In this document: positions 5,580 to 9,423 of the stretch, in pieces
How the letters are laid out: each line of letters begins with the position of its first letter
Position numbering within the stretch: position 1 is the stretch's first letter
Source: a bacterium
GTDB lineage: Bacteria; Bacteroidota; Ignavibacteria; Kapaibacteriales; Kapaibacteriaceae
DNA length: 9,423 nucleotides
Direction of reading: 5' to 3'
NCBI GenBank assembly: GCA_020050895.1
Contig: JAGVJW010000199.1
Span: 1-9,423, forward strand
Translations under genes and position numbers: made by a program
The notes under the pieces: generated by a model
Told to the model about the DNA's origin: nothing
Databases searched by the model: none
What the model saw: the letters and a program-made list of their open reading frames with translations, nothing else

Positions 5580-7469
5580 ATGTCACATCAGCTCGAAGAA
5601 GTTCTTACGAATGCTTTGCTTCTAGCCTATCCCAAGGCAACTGAAGAACTTGTTGATAATCGACATTTTATTAGTGAAAATCATCTTACACCCGAATTAA
5701 AATCACTTCTGGATGCATTGAACCTCTTTCATTCCAAGGACTACGAAGGGTCCGTCAGCCTTCTTTCTTCATATCAAAGAAGGTTAAACCAAGATTACAA
5801 GCCTTCTTTCAGTGTTCATGCTGGTATACTGTTATCGCAAGCCCTCAATAGGTTAAGCAAATGGAATGAGGCGCTTAGCGTTTTGCAATCAATCCAATCA
5901 AACAACGATGAACAAAGTGCAATTGAGTTGCTAGCAATTAGTTGGCGAATGGGAGATTCTTATAGATCGATGCACCACTATTCTGAAGCAATGAAGCACT
6001 ATTCCCGTGCTCACTCCATTGCTGTTTCGAACGGTTTGCCGTTGACTGCAAATAGTATATGTATTGATATGGCTGCGGCAATACTTGGTACAGGAGACAC
6101 TGCAAGAGCTATTGCTATGTATCAGCAAGTACTTGTTTCATTGTCATCATTTGACGCATTGGAGGTTGACAGCATATCGGTGAAGGCTCGAATTAACCTT
6201 GCAAGCGTGTACTTATCGGTTGGCCGACTTAGCGATGCCACGCATGAATTCGAAGCGTTGGCAAATAATATGGTCGTTCTTAGGGATATCAATCTAAAAC
6301 TTTCCGTTCAAATCAATCTTGCAATCTCCTACAAAAGAAGCGGCAGAACAGAAGAATCAATCCTTGCTTATCAACGCGCCTGGGAACTTGCTACCACTGA
6401 GGGGGATTCAGAATTCGAGGTCAGAGCCCTCATAGGTCTGGCTGACCACTTCGTTAAGAGTAAAGACCTAACCCGCGCTCGTGAGTACGCGACTCAGGCA
6501 TTTAACATCGCACGGGAAAAGAACGTGGCTACGTTATTCAACGAAACTCTCATCCATGTTGCAGCCGTTGATCGAGAAGAAGGAAAACGAGTCGAAGCAA
6601 TTGAAGGAATGCAATCATCTTTTAATTCGATGATCGAAGTATCAGATGACAATAACGCAATTATTTACGGAACCGAGCTCGCAGCGTGGATGGCAGAAGA
6701 CGACCGATTCGCTGAAGCTTATGAGATTCAGAAAAAGTGTAATGCAATTCAGAAAGCTATCTATGAAAAAGATATCGAAAGAACTATTGAGCTCGCTGCA
6801 GTCCGCACCCAACTAGACCTTGAGAGGGAGACAATACGAAATCGTGATGAGGAAAGAACTAAAATTCTTCTTTCCGTTCTGCCGCAACACATTGCCAATA
6901 GACTCATGATCGGCGAAACGCATATTGCCGACAGACTGCCTGAAGTGACAATCATGTTTGCAGACATTGTTGGGTTTACCGCAATTGCATCGGTTAAGGA
7001 ACCCGAAGAGCTTGTCGAGCTTCTCGAAAATCTATTCAGTGTATTCGATGAAATATCAGCCCAGTTCGGTTGTGAGCGCATTAAAACAATAGGCGATTCT
7101 TACATGTCCTGCTGTGGAGCATCGGAGCCATTCGTCGATCATACAGAACGCATATGCAGAGCAGCGCTTGCAATGTTGGATCCATCCACTAAACTTCCGG
7201 TTGACTCATCATTGTTGCGTATAGGCATTAACTCAGGTCCGGTTGTTGCCGGTGTTATGAGTGGTTCTCGACTGTCGTATGATGTCTGGGGTGACACAGT
7301 AAACGTTGCAGCAAGAATGGAAGAGCATTCACAACCTGGACGTATTCATTGTTCTTCGCAAGTGGCCTCGATTGTGATGCCAGTATCAGCATTCAACCTA
7401 GAAAAAAGAGAGCCCCTTGATATCCGCGGCAAGGGGCTCATGACTACATACTGGTTAACAAAGAGCTAA
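5580..7469 (+). CDS. Soluble class III adenylate cyclase with N-terminal TPR repeats
   Basis: A 629-residue protein with no signal peptide or membrane helix. Residues about 40-400 form helical TPR-like repeats, such as 'RMGDSYRSMHHYSEAMKHYSRA' in part and 'INLAISYKRSGRTEESILAYQRA' in part. Residues 395-430 look like a charged coiled coil. 'ILLSVLPQHIANRL' at 429-442 is the linker helix usual before class III cyclase domains, and the catalytic domain runs from about 455 to 627. Metal-binding Asp462 ('FADIVGFT') and Asp506 ('KTIGDSYM') are present, as are transition-state Asn575 and Arg579 ('NVAARME'). Lys502 and Asp568 ('YDVWG') are the ATP-choosing pair; guanylate cyclases have Glu and Cys. 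Predicted reaction: ATP to cAMP plus pyrophosphate. I chose the ATG at 5580; an in-frame TTG at 5514 would extend into the control region. The TPR part presumably senses or docks a partner, which is inference. Confidence 0.92.
   Translation: MSHQLEEVLTNALLLAYPKATEELVDNRHFISENHLTPELKSLLDALNLFHSKDYEGSVSLLSSYQRRLNQDYKPSFSVHAGILLSQALNRLSKWNEALSVLQSIQSNNDEQSAIELLAISWRMGDSYRSMHHYSEAMKHYSRAHSIAVSNGLPLTANSICIDMAAAILGTGDTARAIAMYQQVLVSLSSFDALEVDSISVKARINLASVYLSVGRLSDATHEFEALANNMVVLRDINLKLSVQINLAISYKRSGRTEESILAYQRAWELATTEGDSEFEVRALIGLADHFVKSKDLTRAREYATQAFNIAREKNVATLFNETLIHVAAVDREEGKRVEAIEGMQSSFNSMIEVSDDNNAIIYGTELAAWMAEDDRFAEAYEIQKKCNAIQKAIYEKDIERTIELAAVRTQLDLERETIRNRDEERTKILLSVLPQHIANRLMIGETHIADRLPEVTIMFADIVGFTAIASVKEPEELVELLENLFSVFDEISAQFGCERIKTIGDSYMSCCGASEPFVDHTERICRAALAMLDPSTKLPVDSSLLRIGINSGPVVAGVMSGSRLSYDVWGDTVNVAARMEEHSQPGRIHCSSQVASIVMPVSAFNLEKREPLDIRGKGLMTTYWLTKS
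7401..7439 (-). terminator. Intrinsic terminator for the lipoprotein gene, embedded in the cyclase coding sequence
   Basis: Perfect 10-bp inverted repeat, GAGCCCCTTG (7410-7419) and CAAGGGGCTC (7430-7439), with a 10-base loop. On the minus strand the hairpin is followed at once by TCTTTTTTC (7409-7401), a classic Rho-independent terminator. It begins 34 bp past the stop codon of the minus-strand lipoprotein gene. On the plus strand no T-run follows, so it should not stop cyclase transcription. The same bases encode the conserved 'EPLDIRGKGL' segment near the cyclase C-terminus. Confidence 0.75.
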
Positions 7470-7473
7470 ACTG

Positions 7474-7872
7474 CTAATGAACCATAGTAACGATAACTGG
7501 TTGATCCGTAACTGCTGCAGTTGGAATCGGTGGAGGGTAGGGATTACTTCCGGAAGCAGGAACGATATTGAGAATAGTGACTGGTGATCCTTGTGGTATC
7601 GTAAGATTAGATACTACTACCGATGGTCCGACCTTCAGAGTAACATTCCAGAGATTCAGGTCAATTGGTGCCGCCGTACTCGGCTCAGTAACTCTAAGCA
7701 TCCCAATCTGAGTATTCGTTTTGTATGTCATCGTATCTACCAGAAGATGCACTGTATCTCCGCCCACCTTAAGTTGGTGCTTAGATGAGTCCTCTGAACA
7801 TCCAACTGCCAACAACACAATCACGCTGAGGAAACCAAAAGTGACACCCAGCTTTAAAGAAAATATTTTCAT
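7474..7872 (-). CDS. Small predicted lipoprotein, function unknown
   Basis: A 132-residue exported lipoprotein. It has a short basic start (MKIFSLK), a hydrophobic stretch at residues 8-23 and a lipobox ending at Cys25 ('LLAVGC') for signal peptidase II cleavage and lipid attachment. The mature protein begins C-S-E-D; acidic residues in this position resemble the surface-export signals of Bacteroidota lipoproteins, so it may face outwards. The body alternates hydrophobic and polar residues as in a small beta-sandwich, with a Pro-rich patch ('NPYPPPIP') near the C-terminus. I recognise no family. The ATG at 7872 is preferred over a GTG at 7878 because GAGG (7885-7882) lies nine bases upstream and the signal peptide begins properly. 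The gene converges on the cyclase gene with a 4-bp gap and diverges from the TonB-dependent receptor gene across 134 bp. Confidence 0.82.
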   Translation of the reverse strand: MKIFSLKLGVTFGFLSVIVLLAVGCSEDSSKHQLKVGGDTVHLLVDTMTYKTNTQIGMLRVTEPSTAAPIDLNLWNVTLKVGPSVVVSNLTIPQGSPVTILNIVPASGSNPYPPPIPTAAVTDQPVIVTMVH

Positions 7873-7921
7873 AAACACTCGCCTCGAATTGTGGTTGATA
7901 CCTGCAATGCAGATTCGTCAA

Positions 7922-7966
7922 GATAGGTAATTTCTTGCCCCTATAATATTTGCCTATCACGCTATC
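7922..7966. promoter_or_regulatory. Possible -10 box and repeated GATAG/CTATC elements upstream of the receptor gene
   Basis: The divergent region between the lipoprotein and receptor genes contains a consensus-like TATAAT at 7942-7947 on the plus strand, about 60 bp before the receptor ATG. It is bracketed by an inverted repeat, GATAGG (7922-7927) and CCTATC (7953-7958), with a further CTATC copy at 7962-7966. I see no matching -35 hexamer. This could be a regulated promoter, for instance a metal-dependent one, but nothing identifies the regulator, and the repeats are short enough to be chance. Confidence 0.25.
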
Positions 7967-8006
7967 GTCACGTGTCCACCATACGTATGTAGTTTGCATA
8001 ATCTGA

Positions 8007-9423
8007 ATGATTACCTTCCTGAAATTGATTGTGTTTTTAGCTACCGGTGCTGTTCCGAGCCTTGCTGTGTCGGACGACACAACGTTTGTTGATCCCAAGG
8101 ATACAGTTGTCGTCACCTCAACTCGGTTGCGCGAAAACATTCTTGAAACGCCGATGGCGGTTACTGTTGTTCCAAGACTTGTTCTTCAAGCTCAACGCGG
8201 ATTTGGCATGGATGAGGCACTTACACTCGTGCCTGGTGTTCTCGCTCAGTCCAGATCGGGCAATACAGACGTCCGCATACAGGTGCGCGGATTCGGAGCA
8301 CGCGGAGCAGGTGAACGCTCAAATGCCGGAACGTCCCGCGGCATCCGATTCTATCAGGACGGCATTCCTGAAACCGAACCGGATGGGAGGACTTCGTTTG
8401 ATATCATTAACATGACGCATGCATCGAGCATCGAAGTTCTGCGCTCAAATTCTTCAGCTCTGTGGGGCAATGCATCGGGCGGCGTTGTATTCGTGTCCAC
8501 AATACCGGATGAACTAAGACCATTTGCTGAACTGGGTGCAGGGTTGGGGAGCTTTGGATATAACAACGTTCAACTGCTAACGCAAACAATGCTGAATAAC
8601 GAAGGCCAGCTATACCTTTCATTGGTTAATCAATCAACTGATGGCTGGCGTGCTCACAGCAAGAGCGATTTGTTGCAGGGAACGATTGGCATTAAGACGA
8701 ACCTCGATGACCGCACAAGATTTAACACCTTCATTGCCGGAGCATGGAATCGATTCGAAATACCAGGCGCACTTACGTACCAGCAATACATTGAAGATCC
8801 ACAACAGAGTCAGGACAACTCTGATGTTTACAACCCAACCTATGCTGGGAGAGATGAATTCAGAGACAATAAAATTGCACGCATTGGCACAACGTTCGAC
8901 CATGATTTAGGGAACGGTGATGGCTTCAGCGTAACGGCATTTATTCAAAGCAAAGCTCTTCAGAGATCTGAACGAAATACCTGGCGAGATTTCACCAGAT
9001 ATCATTTAGGCGGCAACGCTGTTTACAGAAATATCTCGGTATTTAGTGAATCCATATCTAATAAGATACTTCTCGGAACCGACGCCCAGTACCAAGACGG
9101 TTCAATTCTGTTCTATAATCTCGACACAGCCGCATCTACAAATGGACGTCAGGTTGGAAGAGGTACAACGTTACGCGACAATAAGCGTGAGGGGGCACTC
9201 AATCTAGGCATATTCTTTCAAGATGAAATGATACTAGATAATATTAGTATCGTTGGCGGAGTGCGCTACGATGCAATTACCTATTACTCCGAAAGTCGTA
9301 TCAATCAAATCCCTGGCGCGAGCAAAACATACAGCAGACTTACGCCCAAATTTGGACTTACTTATCAGTATTCCGATATTTTGAATATCTATGCAAGCCT
9401 TGGTGGCGGAATAGAGGTTCCAG
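8007..9423 (+). CDS. TonB-dependent outer-membrane receptor, C-terminal half missing
   Basis: 472 codons are open from the ATG at 8007 to the right edge; complete receptors have about 650-800 residues, so part of the barrel is missing. Residues 1-21 form a signal peptide ending near 'SLAVS'. 'DTVVVTSTR' (32-40) looks like a TonB box leading into the plug. The plug spans roughly 46-166, with 'VRGFGARG' (93-100), 'YQDGIPETEPDGR' and 'IEVLRSNSSALWGNASGGVV', the standard plug motifs. Beta-barrel strands follow from about 172, with aromatic-ended strands and 'IYASLGGGIEVP' at the edge. The plug form resembles receptors annotated as iron-siderophore or Fe-dicitrate type, but the substrate cannot be named. 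There is no N-terminal carboxypeptidase-like domain of the SusC type. No Shine-Dalgarno is visible. The divergent lipoprotein could be a partner, which is inference. Confidence 0.93.
   Translation, partial: MITFLKLIVFLATGAVPSLAVSDDTTFVDPKDTVVVTSTRLRENILETPMAVTVVPRLVLQAQRGFGMDEALTLVPGVLAQSRSGNTDVRIQVRGFGARGAGERSNAGTSRGIRFYQDGIPETEPDGRTSFDIINMTHASSIEVLRSNSSALWGNASGGVVFVSTIPDELRPFAELGAGLGSFGYNNVQLLTQTMLNNEGQLYLSLVNQSTDGWRAHSKSDLLQGTIGIKTNLDDRTRFNTFIAGAWNRFEIPGALTYQQYIEDPQQSQDNSDVYNPTYAGRDEFRDNKIARIGTTFDHDLGNGDGFSVTAFIQSKALQRSERNTWRDFTRYHLGGNAVYRNISVFSESISNKILLGTDAQYQDGSILFYNLDTAASTNGRQVGRGTTLRDNKREGALNLGIFFQDEMILDNISIVGGVRYDAITYYSESRINQIPGASKTYSRLTPKFGLTYQYSDILNIYASLGGGIEVP

Noticed and set aside
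7902..7912. Short palindrome CTGCA-A-TGCAG in the lipoprotein leader
   Set aside because: Five-base arms only; not distinguishable from chance without conservation data.
7781..8140. 119-codon minus-strand open frame spanning the divergent region
   Set aside because: It overlaps the lipoprotein signal peptide region and the receptor signal peptide and plug start in other frames; both of those genes have clear export signals.

Overview
This window looks like a chromosomal segment from a Gram-negative bacterium of the Bacteroidota/Ignavibacteriota/Kapabacteria (FCB) neighbourhood. The clues are a TonB-dependent outer-membrane receptor, a short lipoprotein with acidic residues right after the lipobox, an aminotransferase of a form I recall as common in Bacteroidota, mostly weak Shine-Dalgarno use, and a soluble TPR-adenylate cyclase fusion. 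Base composition looks moderate (GC mid-40s by eye). No tRNA, rRNA, transposase, CRISPR array or prophage gene is visible. The taxonomic placement is inference.

Left block (1-5476, all on the minus strand). In transcription order it holds tyrosine phenol-lyase (4073-5476), tryptophanase (2680-4050), a six-helix DUF998-type membrane protein (1846-2547), a small DUF3293-type protein (1223-1624) and a class I/II PLP aminotransferase cut by the window edge (1-1098). Only the 22-bp gap between the two lyases clearly suggests co-transcription; the other gaps are 124-221 bp. The two lyases are paralogues whose substrate-reading residues have split cleanly: Thr/Arg/Phe in the tyrosine enzyme, Asp/Ile/His in the tryptophan enzyme. 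Together they would turn Tyr and Trp into phenol, indole, pyruvate and ammonia.

Middle (5477-7469). A 103-bp divergent control region carries two overlapping inverted repeats. It separates the lyase genes from a plus-strand gene for a soluble TPR-repeat adenylate cyclase with all class III catalytic residues and the Lys/Asp pair typical of ATP-specific enzymes. This puts a cAMP-making enzyme back to back with an aromatic amino acid lyase pair, a class of gene that is cAMP-controlled in enteric bacteria.

Right block (7474-9423). A small minus-strand lipoprotein gene converges on the cyclase gene with a 4-bp gap. Its probable intrinsic terminator lies inside the cyclase coding sequence. A 134-bp divergent region then leads to a plus-strand TonB-dependent receptor that runs off the right edge.

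No gene-free stretch exceeds 300 bases. The longest is 1625-1845, which holds only a weak promoter candidate and an AT-rich 7-bp hairpin.
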